Shown one piece after another: positions 7,485 through 16,271 of a stretch of 64,000 nt of DNA; within the stretch, counting starts at the first letter, position 1, and each line of letters starts with the position of its first letter. Source of the DNA: Pacificoceanicola sp049341065. GTDB taxonomy: Bacteria; Pseudomonadota; Alphaproteobacteria; Rhodobacterales; Rhodobacteraceae. The notes below the pieces were generated by a model, which saw only the letters and a list, made by a program, of their open reading frames with translations, was not told where the DNA came from and did no database searches. Position numbers and translations under genes: made by a program. Location: the NCBI RefSeq assembly GCF_049341065.1, contig NZ_JBMPIX010000005.1:1-64000 (forward strand), in the 5' to 3' direction.

Positions 7485-9109
7485 GTCGACGTGCCTTTCA
7501 GTTTGAAACGCTGGATCTTGCCGCTCTCGGTCTTTGGCAGCGCTTTGGTGAAAACGACCGAGCGCGGGTATTTGAAGGGCGCGATGGTGGCCTTGACGTG
7601 ATCCTGCAACAGCTTGACCAGCGCATTTGACGGTTCCTCTCCGTCGCTCAGAACCACATGGGCCTCGACGAGCGCGCCGCGATCATCGTCCGGCACGCCG
7701 ATCACCGCGCATTCCGCCACGGCCTCATGAGCCAGCAGGGCGGCTTCGACCTCGGGGCCCGCGATGTTGTAGCCGGAGGACACGATGATGTCGTCGCTGC
7801 GGGCGGCGAAATGGAAATAGCCGTCCGGGTCCTGAGTGAAGCTGTCGCCCGAGATGTTCCAGCCGTTCTGGACGTATTCGTCCTGCCGTTCGCCGAACAT
7901 GTAGCGGCAGCCGGTCGGCCCGCGCATCGCCAGCCGCCCGATTTCGCCGCGCGGAAGCTCGGTGCCGTCCGGTCCGACCACCTTGGCCTCGTAGCCGCCG
8001 ACCGGCTTACCGGTGCAGGCGGGCCGGTGATCTTCGAACCTGTTGGTGATGAAGATGTGCAGCATCTCTGTCGCGCCGATCCCGTCCAGCATCGGCTTGC
8101 CGGTCTTGGCCTTCCACTCGTCATAGACCGGGGCGGGCAGGGTTTCGCCGGCCGAGACAGCAGCGCGCAAAGACGACAGGTCCGCCCCGTCCTCCATGGC
8201 CCGCAGCATGGCGCGATAGGCGGTTGGCGCGGTGAAGCAGACGGTGGCTTTGTAGGTCTCGATGATCTCGACCATGTTCGGCGGCGAGGCATTTTCCAGC
8301 AAGGTGGCCGTCGCGCCGAAGCGCAAGGGAAAGATCGCAAGGCCGCCCAGCCCAAAGGTGAAGGCCAAGGGGGGAGAGCCGACAAAGACATCGTCGGGCT
8401 GGACGTTCAGCACTTCTTTGGCGTAGCCGTCCGCAATGATCAGCAGGTCGCGGTGAAAATGCATCGTCGCCTTGGGGTTGCCGGTCGAGCCGGAGGTGAA
8501 GCCGATCAGCGCCACATCGTCCTGCGCCGTCTGGACCGAGTCGAATTGCACCGGTTTGGTCAGGGCCAGACGGTCAAGCTCGGCATCGTGGTTCGCGGTG
8601 CCGTCAAAGCCCGCAACGGTCTTCAGATATATGCTGCCCTTGGCGCAGGCCGTCATCTCGTCCATCAGCCGCGTGTCGCAGAGCGCGTGGGTGATCTGGG
8701 CCTTCTCGACATATTTGGCCAGTTCCCCGGCGCGCAGCATCGGCATGGTGTTGACGACCACGGCTCCGGCCTTGGTCGCCGCCAGCCAGCAGGCCACCAT
8801 GGCAGGGTTATTGGCCGAGCGGATGAGGATGCGGTTGCCCGGCTTGACGCCCAGATCGTCCACCAGCGTATGGGCCAGCCGGTTGGTCCAGTCCGACAGT
8901 TCCTTGTAGGTGCGCTGGCGTCCGTTGCCGATCAATGCGATGTAATCCCCGAACCCCTTGGCGACCATGGCGTCGGTCAGCTCCCACCCCGCATTCAGCC
9001 TGTCGGGATAGTCGAAGCCGTCCAGCTTCAGCTCGGGCCACTGGTCTTCCGGGGGAAGATTGTCACGGGTGAAGGTGTCGGAGTGTGCGGTAGGCCTCAG
9101 CATCGTCAT
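7481..9109 (-). CDS. abmG: 2-aminobenzoate (anthranilate)-CoA ligase
   Basis: 542 residues, ANL superfamily, benzoate-CoA-ligase-like subgroup. The AMP-binding P-loop reads FTSGSTGNPKA. The hinge region is SDDIIVSSGYNI, and the C-terminal catalytic Lys is in PKTESGKIQRFKL. It would activate anthranilate with ATP and CoA to 2-aminobenzoyl-CoA. The aryl specificity is assigned from subgroup resemblance and from the operon: kynureninase makes anthranilate, and the fused monooxygenase/reductase consumes its CoA ester. Stops and starts overlap by 4 nt on both sides. Confidence 0.88.
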   Translation of the reverse strand: MTMLRPTAHSDTFTRDNLPPEDQWPELKLDGFDYPDRLNAGWELTDAMVAKGFGDYIALIGNGRQRTYKELSDWTNRLAHTLVDDLGVKPGNRILIRSANNPAMVACWLAATKAGAVVVNTMPMLRAGELAKYVEKAQITHALCDTRLMDEMTACAKGSIYLKTVAGFDGTANHDAELDRLALTKPVQFDSVQTAQDDVALIGFTSGSTGNPKATMHFHRDLLIIADGYAKEVLNVQPDDVFVGSPPLAFTFGLGGLAIFPLRFGATATLLENASPPNMVEIIETYKATVCFTAPTAYRAMLRAMEDGADLSSLRAAVSAGETLPAPVYDEWKAKTGKPMLDGIGATEMLHIFITNRFEDHRPACTGKPVGGYEAKVVGPDGTELPRGEIGRLAMRGPTGCRYMFGERQDEYVQNGWNISGDSFTQDPDGYFHFAARSDDIIVSSGYNIAGPEVEAALLAHEAVAECAVIGVPDDDRGALVEAHVVLSDGEEPSNALVKLLQDHVKATIAPFKYPRSVVFTKALPKTESGKIQRFKLKGTST

Positions 9110-10260
9110 CTCCCCTGAAAGGCGTTGAGGGCCTGGCGCGCGATGATCACGCGCTGCACGTCCGAGGCACCCTCATAGATGCGCAAGGCCCTGATTTCAC
9201 GATAGAGTTTCTCGACGGTCTCGTGCGATTTGACGCCATCGCCGCCGTGCAGTTGCACCGCCTTGTCGATGATGTGCTGCGCCTGATCTGTGGCGAAGAG
9301 CTTGGCCATGGCGGCCTCGCGCGTCACCCGGGGGGCGCCACTGTCCTTGGTCCAGGCGGCGCGGTAGACCAGCAGCGCGGCCGCATCCACATCCAGCGCC
9401 ATGTCGGCGATATGTCCCTGCACCATCTGCAGATCGAAGAGCGGCGCGCCCTGGATTTGCCGCGTCGTCACGCGCGCCAGGGTTTCATCCAGGGCCCGAC
9501 GCGAGAAGCCAAGGGCCGCCGCCGCAACGGTTGAGCGGAAGACATCCAGCACCGACATGGCGATCCTGAAACCCTGTCCTGGTTCCCCGACCATCGCAGT
9601 CGCGGGCACGCGCATCTCGTTGAAGGTCAGCGTCGCCAGCGGATGCGGCGCAATGGTTTCGAGCCGTTCGGTGATCTCAAGGCCCTTGGTGTCCGCAGGC
9701 ACGATAAAGGCCGACATGCCCTTTGCGCCGGGCGCCTCTCCTGTGCGGGCAAAGACGGTGTAGACATCGGCGATCCCGCCGTTGGATATCCAGGTCTTCT
9801 GCCCGTTCAGGACAAAGTGATTGCCGTCGCGCGCCGCGCTCATAGTGTTGGCCGCCACGTCCGATCCGCTGCCGGGTTCGGTCAGGGCGAAAGCCGAGAT
9901 GGCTTTGCCCGCGCGGGTGAGCGGCAGCCAGTCTGCCTTTTGTTCTGGCGAGCCGAAGAGGGAAATCGCGCCTGTCCCCAGCCCCTGCATGGCAAAGGCA
10001 AAATCCGCGAGTCCGTCATGGCGGGCCAATGTCTCGCGGATCAGGCAGAGCGTGCGCACGTCCAGCTTGCCGTCTTCGGCCCCCGAATGCTGGGCGAACC
10101 CGGCCTTGCCCAGCATCGTCACAAGCTGGCGGCAGGCGGCGTCCGTGTCGGAATGATCGACCGCAGACAGGTGATCCGTGGCCCAAGCGTCCAGAGACGC
10201 GGCCAGGTCGCGATGCCGATCCTCGAAGAACGGCCAGTCTAGAAAGCTCTTGTCCGCCAT
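9106..10260 (-). CDS. Acyl-CoA dehydrogenase
   Basis: 384 residues from the ATG at 10260, which overlaps the enoyl-CoA hydratase stop (ATGA). FAD-dependent family with FALTEPGSGSDVAAN, the WISNGGIADVYTVFARTG block, and C-terminal RIYEGASDVQRVIIAR near the position of the catalytic Glu and FAD contacts. In the 2-aminobenzoyl-CoA pathway such an enzyme would act in the beta-oxidation-like steps after ring reduction. The exact step is not known from sequence. The open frame upstream of 10260 is the shadow of the next gene. Confidence 0.92.
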   Translation of the reverse strand: MADKSFLDWPFFEDRHRDLAASLDAWATDHLSAVDHSDTDAACRQLVTMLGKAGFAQHSGAEDGKLDVRTLCLIRETLARHDGLADFAFAMQGLGTGAISLFGSPEQKADWLPLTRAGKAISAFALTEPGSGSDVAANTMSAARDGNHFVLNGQKTWISNGGIADVYTVFARTGEAPGAKGMSAFIVPADTKGLEITERLETIAPHPLATLTFNEMRVPATAMVGEPGQGFRIAMSVLDVFRSTVAAAALGFSRRALDETLARVTTRQIQGAPLFDLQMVQGHIADMALDVDAAALLVYRAAWTKDSGAPRVTREAAMAKLFATDQAQHIIDKAVQLHGGDGVKSHETVEKLYREIRALRIYEGASDVQRVIIARQALNAFQGR

Positions 10261-11060
10261 CAGTCGCCCTCGAACACGGGTTTTTCCTTGGCCACGAAGG
10301 CCTGATAGGCGCGGTGAAAGTCCTGCCCCTGCATGCAGATCGCCTGCGCTTGCGCCTCGGCTTCGATGGCCTGCTCGATGGACATGGACCATTCCTGCGC
10401 CAGCATGGTCTTGGTCATCATGTTGGCCCAGGTCGGCCCGTCAGCGATGCGCCGCGCCAGCCCCTGCGCCATCTCCAGCAGCTCCTCCGCTGGCACCACC
10501 TTGTTGAAATAGCCCCAGGCGGCGCCTTCCTCGGCCGTCATCGACCGGCCCAGGTACAGCAGTTCCGCCGCCCGGCCCTGCCCGATGATGCGGGGCAGGA
10601 TCGCGCAGGCCCCCATGTCGCAGCCCGCCAGCCCGACGCGGTTGAACAGAAAGGCCGTCTTAGCCTGGGGCGTGGCGATCCGCAGATCGGAAGCCATAGA
10701 GATGATCGCCCCGGCGCCTGCGCAGACGCCATCCACCGCCGCGATGATCGGCTTGCCGCAGTGCACCATCGCTTTGACCAAGTCGCCGGTCATGCGGGTG
10801 AAGGCCAGAAGGTCTTTCATGGTCATCTTCGTCAGCGGTCCGATGATGTCATGCACATCGCCGCCAGAGCTGAAGTTGCCGCCATTCGGGGCGAAGACCA
10901 CGGCCTTGACCTCGTCGCTGTAGTGCAGATCCCGGAACCAGTCGCGCAGCTCTGCGTAGCTTTCGAAGGTCAGCGGGTTCTTCCGCTCTGGCCGGTCGAG
11001 CGAGACGGTCGCGATGCCCTCCTCGATCCTGCACAAGAAGTGCTCTGTATCAGTCCGCAT
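10260..11060 (-). CDS. Enoyl-CoA hydratase/isomerase family protein
   Basis: 266 residues, crotonase fold. The two oxyanion-hole segments are visible: NGGNFSSGGDVHDI (about residues 65-78) and DGVCAGAGAIISMASDLRIA (about 105-125). The family hydrates, isomerises or cleaves acyl-CoA thioesters. Within this operon it likely hydrates or opens the alicyclic CoA intermediate produced by the monooxygenase/reductase. Its start overlaps the end of the MarR gene by 11 nt. Confidence 0.9.
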   Translation of the reverse strand: MRTDTEHFLCRIEEGIATVSLDRPERKNPLTFESYAELRDWFRDLHYSDEVKAVVFAPNGGNFSSGGDVHDIIGPLTKMTMKDLLAFTRMTGDLVKAMVHCGKPIIAAVDGVCAGAGAIISMASDLRIATPQAKTAFLFNRVGLAGCDMGACAILPRIIGQGRAAELLYLGRSMTAEEGAAWGYFNKVVPAEELLEMAQGLARRIADGPTWANMMTKTMLAQEWSMSIEQAIEAEAQAQAICMQGQDFHRAYQAFVAKEKPVFEGD

Positions 11061-11529
11061 CCGTTTCCTCCGCCAGTGTTTCGTTGAGTCGGTCGAGCCG
11101 GGCGATCATGCCGCTGACATCGTCCGCATCCAGACCGCCAAGAATTTCGTCGATCCAGGCTTCGTGTTCGGCAGAGTGCAGGGCGAACATCTTTTGCCCC
11201 TTGTCCGTCAGCCGCACCAGATTGGCGCGCCGGTCGCCGGGGATCGCGACGCGCAGGGCCAGCCCTTCCTCGGTCAGTTTGTCGACGATGCCGGTGATAT
11301 TGCCCCCCGAGACCTTCAGCATGCGAGAGATCTCGCCCATTTTCAGCCCGTTCGGCGCCCGCGACAGGGCCGACATCACGTCGAAGCGGGGCAGGGTCCA
11401 GTCGTGCTCGCGGCGCAGCCTGCGCCGCACCTCGTCCTCGATGGACCGGCTGGTCTTGAGCAGTTTCAGCCAGAGGCGTAGCCGCTCTTTCGACAGGGGT
11501 GCGGCGGGGGTCTGGGGACGCTGTGTCAT
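11050..11529 (-). CDS. MarR-family transcriptional regulator
   Basis: 159 residues from the ATG at 11529, which overlaps the SDR stop by 4 nt. It has a winged-helix MarR domain: LPRFDVMSALSRAP, then the recognition region MLKVSGGNITGIVDKL, then wing GDRRANLVRLTDKG. MarR proteins of aromatic-acid CoA pathways (for example BadR and HpaR types) usually repress and respond to the CoA ester or aromatic substrate. Position inside the operon suggests autoregulation, and a perfect MarR-like palindrome lies upstream of the first gene at 14629-14644. Confidence 0.9.
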   Translation of the reverse strand: MTQRPQTPAAPLSKERLRLWLKLLKTSRSIEDEVRRRLRREHDWTLPRFDVMSALSRAPNGLKMGEISRMLKVSGGNITGIVDKLTEEGLALRVAIPGDRRANLVRLTDKGQKMFALHSAEHEAWIDEILGGLDADDVSGMIARLDRLNETLAEETDAD

Positions 11530-12269
11530 ATTTCCCCTCCTGACAGGGTCAGCGCCTGTCCGTTGACCGAGCGCGCTGCTTCGGAGCACAACCAGAGTAC
11601 GGCCCCGGCGACCTCGTCGGTCTGGATGAAGCGTTTTTGCGGATTGTTCGCATACAGGGCCGCGCGGGCCTCGTCCTCGGTCTTGCCGGTTTTCTCGACG
11701 ATGTTGGCGATGGATCGCTCCAGCATCGGTGTCTCGATGAAGCCGGGGCAGACCGCGTTGACCGTAATGCCCGTGCGCGCCAGTTCGAGCGACAGTGCGC
11801 GGGTCAGGCCGACGACGCCGTGCTTGGCCGCGCAATAGGCGGCGACGTAAGGGTAACCTTTCAGGCCAGCCGTCGAGGCGATGGCGATCATCCGCCCCCA
11901 TCCGGCGGTTTTCATGTCGGGCAGGGCGGCGTGCCAGGCGTTCGAGACGCCGATCAGGTTCACGGACAGCATGGTTTGCAGGTGGTCTGGTGTCATCTTG
12001 GCGAACGGCACGCTGTCGGCGGCGCCTGCATTGGCGACGACCCCTGTGATCGGTCCTTGCGCCTCGCGCGCCGAGTCAAAGGCCTGGCTGACGGCCTGCG
12101 CATTGGTCACGTCGCACAGCTGGTAGGGCAGCCCTTGGTCTTTCAGCGGCGGCTCTGATCGGCCCATGATTGTCACCCGGGCACCGGCCTCGGCCAGGGT
12201 CCGGGCGGTTTCGGCCCCGACACCCGTGCCGCCACCTGTGACGACGATATGCTTGCCCCTGATGGTCAT
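11526..12269 (-). CDS. SDR-family NAD(P)-dependent oxidoreductase
   Basis: 247 residues from the ATG at 12269 (4-nt overlap with the upstream gene). Classical short-chain dehydrogenase: cofactor motif TGGGTGVG near residue 10, NNAG-like segment replaced by VANAGAAD, and catalytic Tyr/Lys in YCAAKHG. It would oxidise a hydroxy-CoA intermediate or reduce the ring ketone in the 2-aminobenzoyl-CoA pathway, as in known abm clusters. The direction of reaction is inferred. Confidence 0.9.
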   Translation of the reverse strand: MTIRGKHIVVTGGGTGVGAETARTLAEAGARVTIMGRSEPPLKDQGLPYQLCDVTNAQAVSQAFDSAREAQGPITGVVANAGAADSVPFAKMTPDHLQTMLSVNLIGVSNAWHAALPDMKTAGWGRMIAIASTAGLKGYPYVAAYCAAKHGVVGLTRALSLELARTGITVNAVCPGFIETPMLERSIANIVEKTGKTEDEARAALYANNPQKRFIQTDEVAGAVLWLCSEAARSVNGQALTLSGGEI

Positions 12270-14557
12270 ACCCGGATCGCTTCTGCTTCGCGGTCGGCCA
12301 GACGCCAGCTCTGGTCGCGGCCCGCCTCGTAGGGCTTTGGCCACGGGGCGAGGCGGTCGCCGATCTTCGCGCCTTCGTGGAGGGTCCAATAGGGGTCGGC
12401 CAGATGTGGACGGCCTACGGCCACCAGATCGGCGCGCCCTGCCATCAGGATCGAATTGGCGTGATCGGCCTCGTAGATATTGCCAACCGCCATGGTCCTG
12501 AGGCCCGCGTCGTTGCGGATACGGTCCGAGAAGGGCGTCTGGAACATCCGCCCGTAGACCGGTTTGGCCTCGGGAGTGGTCTGGCCGGCCGAGACGTCGA
12601 TCAGGTCGGCCCCGGACTCGCTGAACATGCGGGCGATCTGAACCGCCTCGTCGGGGGTGATGCCTGCCTCTCCAACCCAGTCATTGGCCGAGATCCGAAC
12701 CGACATCGGCTTGGCCGCAGGCCAGACCGCGCGCATCGCCTCGAACACCTCCAGAGGATAACGCATGCGGTTTTCGAGGCTGCCGCCGTACGCATCCGTC
12801 CGGGCATTCGACACTGGCGAGATGAACGACGAGATCAGGTAGCCGTGCGCCGCGTGCAGTTCGATCATGTCGAACCGGGCGCGTTCGGCCATCTGCGCCG
12901 CGCTGACGAACTGATCGCGGATTTCGTCCATTTCAGAGCGCGTGATCTCACGCGGGCTGGCGTTGCCTTCGGCCCATGGGATGGGCGAGGCGCTGACGAG
13001 ATCCCAGTTACCCTCGGCCAGTGGCCTGTCCATGCCTTCCCAGCCGATATTGGTCGAACCTTTTCGTCCCGAATGGCCGATCTGGCAGCAGATCTTGGCG
13101 TCGGTGAAGCTGTGCATGAAACCCGTCAGGCGCGACCAGGCGGCCTCATGCTCGGGTGCATAAAGCCCCGGGCATCCCGGCGTGATCCGGCCCGTCGCGC
13201 TGACGCAGGTCATTTCCGTGTAGACCAGTCCGGCCCCGCCTTTGGCCCGTTCGCCATAGTGGCTCAGGTGCCAATCGTTCGGGCACCCATCCTCGGCCAT
13301 GTATTGCGCCATTGGCGAAACAACGATGCGGTTCTTCAGGGTCATGTCGCGCAGCTTGATAGGCACGAACATCGGCGCCCGCACCGGTGCATCCGCCGCC
13401 AGCCCTGCCTGCGTCATGAACCACCGCTCGGCGCTTTCCATCCATTTCGGGTCGCGCATCCGCAGGTTTTCATGGCTGATGCGCTGCGACCGGGTCAGCA
13501 TCGAGTAGTTCAACTGAACCGGGTCAAGGCCGAGATACCGCTCCACCTCTTCGAACCACTCCAGCGAGTTGCGCGCGGCGGATTGAAGGCGCAGCACCTC
13601 CAACCGGCGCTCTTCCTGGTAGCGGGTAAAGGCGGCCTCCAGACCGTCTTCGGTATGGATGTACTCGGCCAAAGCGATTGCGCTTTCCATGGCCAGCTTG
13701 GTGCCGGACCCGATGGAAAAATGCGCCGTAGCCGAGGCATCGCCCAGAAGCACGACGTTGTCGTAGTGCCATGTTTCGCACAGAACGCGGGGGAAGCGCA
13801 GCCAGGCCGAGCCGCGGATGTGGCTGGCGTTGGTCATCAGCGCATGACCGTCCAGATGTCTGGCAAATATCTTTTCGCAGACCGCGATCGTCTCTTGCTG
13901 GCTCATGTCGCCAAAGCCGAACCGGTCGAACGTCTCCTGCGCGCATTCCACGATGAACGTCGCGGTGTCATTGTCGAACTGGTAGGCGTGGACCCAGATC
14001 CAGCCGTTCTCGGTCTCTTCGAAAATGAAGGTGAAGGCGTCGTCGAACTTCTGATGGGTGCCCAGCCAGACGAACTGGCATAGCCGCTGGTCGATTTCGG
14101 GTTTGAAACTGTCAGCATAAAGCGTGCGGGTTTTCGAATTCAGCCCGTCGCTGGCGACCACCACGTCGAAGTCCTTGCGGTAGTCCTCGGCGCTTTGCAC
14201 CTCGGTTTCGAAGCGCAGATCGACACCCAATTCGCGCGCCCGGTCCTGCAGCAGAAGCAGCAGCTTTTTGCGCCCGATCCCGCAAAAGCCATGCCCGGAC
14301 GAAACATGGGTCTCACCCCGGTAATGCAGCGCGATGTCGTCCCAGTAGGCAAAATTCTCGCCAATCGCCCTGGCGCTGACCGGGTCGTTCTTGGCGAGGT
14401 TTTCGAGTGTCTCATCCGACAGGACCACACCCCAGCCAAAGGTGTCGTCAGAGCGGTTGCGCTCGATGACGACCACCTCGGCCGATGGGTCGCGCAGCTT
14501 TGTCGAAATGGCGAAATACAGGCCCGCAGGCCCCCCACCCAAACATGCAATCCGCAT
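12266..14557 (-). CDS. abmA: 2-aminobenzoyl-CoA monooxygenase/reductase (fusion)
   Basis: 763 residues from the ATG at 14557, with AGGGAG just upstream. The N-terminal half is a flavin aromatic monooxygenase with FAD motif GGGPAG at residues 7-12, and LLGDASATAHFSIGSG near 280. The C-terminal half (from about 395) is an old-yellow-enzyme-type NADH:flavin oxidoreductase with KNRIVVSPMAQY, the HAAHGYLISSFISP block and AYGGSLENR. This two-domain order is that of 2-aminobenzoyl-CoA monooxygenase/reductase, which hydroxylates and dearomatises the ring. The closely related salicylyl-CoA 5-hydroxylase annotation is the main alternative. First gene of the operon. Confidence 0.92.
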   Translation of the reverse strand: MRIACLGGGPAGLYFAISTKLRDPSAEVVVIERNRSDDTFGWGVVLSDETLENLAKNDPVSARAIGENFAYWDDIALHYRGETHVSSGHGFCGIGRKKLLLLLQDRARELGVDLRFETEVQSAEDYRKDFDVVVASDGLNSKTRTLYADSFKPEIDQRLCQFVWLGTHQKFDDAFTFIFEETENGWIWVHAYQFDNDTATFIVECAQETFDRFGFGDMSQQETIAVCEKIFARHLDGHALMTNASHIRGSAWLRFPRVLCETWHYDNVVLLGDASATAHFSIGSGTKLAMESAIALAEYIHTEDGLEAAFTRYQEERRLEVLRLQSAARNSLEWFEEVERYLGLDPVQLNYSMLTRSQRISHENLRMRDPKWMESAERWFMTQAGLAADAPVRAPMFVPIKLRDMTLKNRIVVSPMAQYMAEDGCPNDWHLSHYGERAKGGAGLVYTEMTCVSATGRITPGCPGLYAPEHEAAWSRLTGFMHSFTDAKICCQIGHSGRKGSTNIGWEGMDRPLAEGNWDLVSASPIPWAEGNASPREITRSEMDEIRDQFVSAAQMAERARFDMIELHAAHGYLISSFISPVSNARTDAYGGSLENRMRYPLEVFEAMRAVWPAAKPMSVRISANDWVGEAGITPDEAVQIARMFSESGADLIDVSAGQTTPEAKPVYGRMFQTPFSDRIRNDAGLRTMAVGNIYEADHANSILMAGRADLVAVGRPHLADPYWTLHEGAKIGDRLAPWPKPYEAGRDQSWRLADREAEAIRV

Positions 14558-14628
14558 CGCGATCTCCCTTTTGGTCGCCGCAACCCTAGTGCCGCGCTTT
14601 CCAACGACGGTACGCGAGTCGTCCATTT

Positions 14629-14644
14629 ATTTCAAGTTTGAAAT
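14629..14644. promoter_or_regulatory. MarR-type operator palindrome
   Basis: ATTTCAAGTTTGAAAT: perfect 7-bp arms around GT, 72 nt upstream of the first gene of the ten-gene operon. The TTCAA/TTGAA arms and 16-bp length fit MarR-family operators. The operon encodes a MarR protein, so autorepression is the simplest reading. Confidence 0.6.
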
Positions 14645-14698
14645 GTTTTTGCTTGAAGCTTACCAATTCGCAACAGCATCCAGAATCGGAGGCGGACG

Positions 14699-15448
14699 AT
14701 GAGGAACAGCGACCACGGCCAAACCCCCCCGGTCAGCCCGGACACCGCGCGCGCAAAACCAGCCCGGCTGGTGTGAGACGATCCCTTTCTGCTCGATGCG
14801 ATGCTGAGCGAAGAAGAGCGCATGATCCGCGACACGGCCCATGCCTATTGCCAGGAAAAGCTGAAGCCCCGCGCGTTGCAGGCCAACCGGAACGAGGTCT
14901 TCGACCGGGAGATCATGTCCGAAATGGGCGAGCTTGGGCTGCTTGGCCCGACCCTGCCCGAAGACTAAGGTTGCGTGGGGGCGACCTACGTGGCCTACGG
15001 GCTTGTCGCCCGAGAAGTGGAACGTGTTGATTCCGGCTATCGCTCGGCCATGTCCGTTCAAAGCTCGTTGGTGATGCACCCGATCTTTGCCTATGGCACC
15101 GAAGAGCAGCGCCGAAAATACCTGTCGAAACTTGCCAGCGGCGACTTCGTGGGATGTTTCGGCCTGACGGAACCGGATCACGGGTCCGATCCGGAGTCGA
15201 TGATCACCCGGGCGGTCAAGGTCGACGGCGGATACAGGCTGAGCGGCGCCAAGACTTGGATTTCGAACAGCCCGATTGCCGATGTCTTTGACGTCTGGGC
15301 TAAATCGGATGCGCATGGCGGCAAGATCAAGATCAAGGGCAAGTTCTCGTTGCGCGCCTCGATCACCGGCATGATCCTGATGGACGAGATCTTTGTGCCC
15401 GATGAAGACCTGCTGCCGAATGCGGAAGGGCTGGCGGGCCCGTTCGGC
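14699..15448 (+). pseudogene. Glutaryl-CoA dehydrogenase pseudogene
   Basis: The frame beginning with ATG at 14699 continues through DPFLLDAMLSEEERMIRDTA and the GELGLLGPTLPED block, then SGYRSAMSVQSSLVM, FGLTEPDHGSDP and LSGAKTWISNSPIADVF. These are typical of glutaryl-CoA dehydrogenase. It is broken four ways: an in-frame TGA at 14774, an in-frame TAA at 14966 where the family has Tyr or a similar residue, an in-frame loss of about 20 codons before KFSLRASITG, and truncation of the C-terminal third by the IS6 element at 15449. It lies divergent from the 2-aminobenzoyl-CoA operon. Confidence 0.88.
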
Positions 15449-16267
15449 GGGACTGTTGCATTAGTTGACTGAGGCCGTTCGGAGAGTTTGATGGGCTCGG
15501 CGGGTCATGCAGATGCAAAGAGCTGGCTGACAAACTGGATCTCGCCGAGAACGCCTGGATGTTTGTGATGGATGTGGCCGCGTTTGATGGTTCGAATTGT
15601 CTCGATCCCGCTGAGGGTCGCTTTGGCTGATCGCAAGGATCGAAAGCTTGGCCGATACCCGAGCAACCGTTTCATGGCGGCGTGATCGCTTTCAATCCGA
15701 TTGTTACGCCACTTTTTGTCGACATGCCGAATGCTGTCAAAATACGGGTCATACCGATGATTAATCTCGCGAATGGCACGTCGATAGGTCGGGGCTTTGT
15801 CGGTACATATCGTGACCGGGCGATGCAACCGTCCGCGTTCAATCGCTTTGTTGTGAAAGGCTTTGGCAGCCTTTGCGTCGCGCCGCGCAGTAAGACGAAA
15901 ATCAATCATCTGCCCGTTCGCATCGACAGCGCGCCAAAGGTATCGCCATTTGCCGCCGATGCGAATGTAGGTCTCGTCCACATGCCAATCGACGCTGGCT
16001 CTGCGCAAGTGCGCCTCGGTGCGCTTCGACAGTTCAGGGCCGAACTTTTGCACCCAGCGATAGACAGTCGATCGATCAACCGTGATGCCACGCTCTGCCA
16101 GCAGATCGACAACGTCCTGATACGACAGCGGGAAGCGCAGATACCAACGTACCGTGCACAGGATGACCTCGCGTGGGAAACGGTGATGCTGGAACGGTGA
16201 CTTACGCGGCATGCCCGACCTCAAAAAACCAAGCGTGGCCAAAACCCGCGATTAATGCACCAGTCCC
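15449..16267 (-). mobile_element. IS6-family insertion sequence, 819 bp
   Basis: Terminal inverted repeats are visible: left end GGGACTGTTGCATTA and, reading inward from the right end, GGGACTGGTGCATTA (14 of 15 matching). The element contains one transposase gene on the minus strand. The flanking 8-mers (CGTTCGGC and AATCTGCA) do not match, so the 8-bp target duplication expected for a simple IS6 insertion is absent. The left flank is the dehydrogenase pseudogene and the right flank is an IS481 remnant. Confidence 0.88.
15505..16212 (-). CDS. IS6-family transposase
   Basis: 235 residues from the likely ATG at 16212 (an in-frame start at 16242 lies near the IS end). The DDE domain appears complete: WHVDETYIRIGGKW (first Asp), ICTDKAPTY (second Asp), and NRIESDHAAMKR (Glu). 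The N-terminal region HHRFPREVILCTVRWYLRF is the usual IS6 start. No internal stop was found, so the enzyme may be active. Members transpose replicatively and cause adjacent deletions, consistent with the scarred flanks. Confidence 0.93.
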   Translation of the reverse strand: MPRKSPFQHHRFPREVILCTVRWYLRFPLSYQDVVDLLAERGITVDRSTVYRWVQKFGPELSKRTEAHLRRASVDWHVDETYIRIGGKWRYLWRAVDANGQMIDFRLTARRDAKAAKAFHNKAIERGRLHRPVTICTDKAPTYRRAIREINHRYDPYFDSIRHVDKKWRNNRIESDHAAMKRLLGYRPSFRSLRSAKATLSGIETIRTIKRGHIHHKHPGVLGEIQFVSQLFASA

Positions 16268-16271
16268 AATC

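Noticed and set aside
7658..9118. 486-codon plus-strand frame opposite the anthranilate-CoA ligase
   Set aside because: The minus strand encodes a full ANL enzyme in a coupled operon. The plus frame reads as Gly/Arg/His-rich noise without a ribosome site.
12377..14083. 568-codon plus-strand frame opposite the 2-aminobenzoyl-CoA monooxygenase/reductase
   Set aside because: Antisense shadow of a well-conserved gene, with no domain or start signal.
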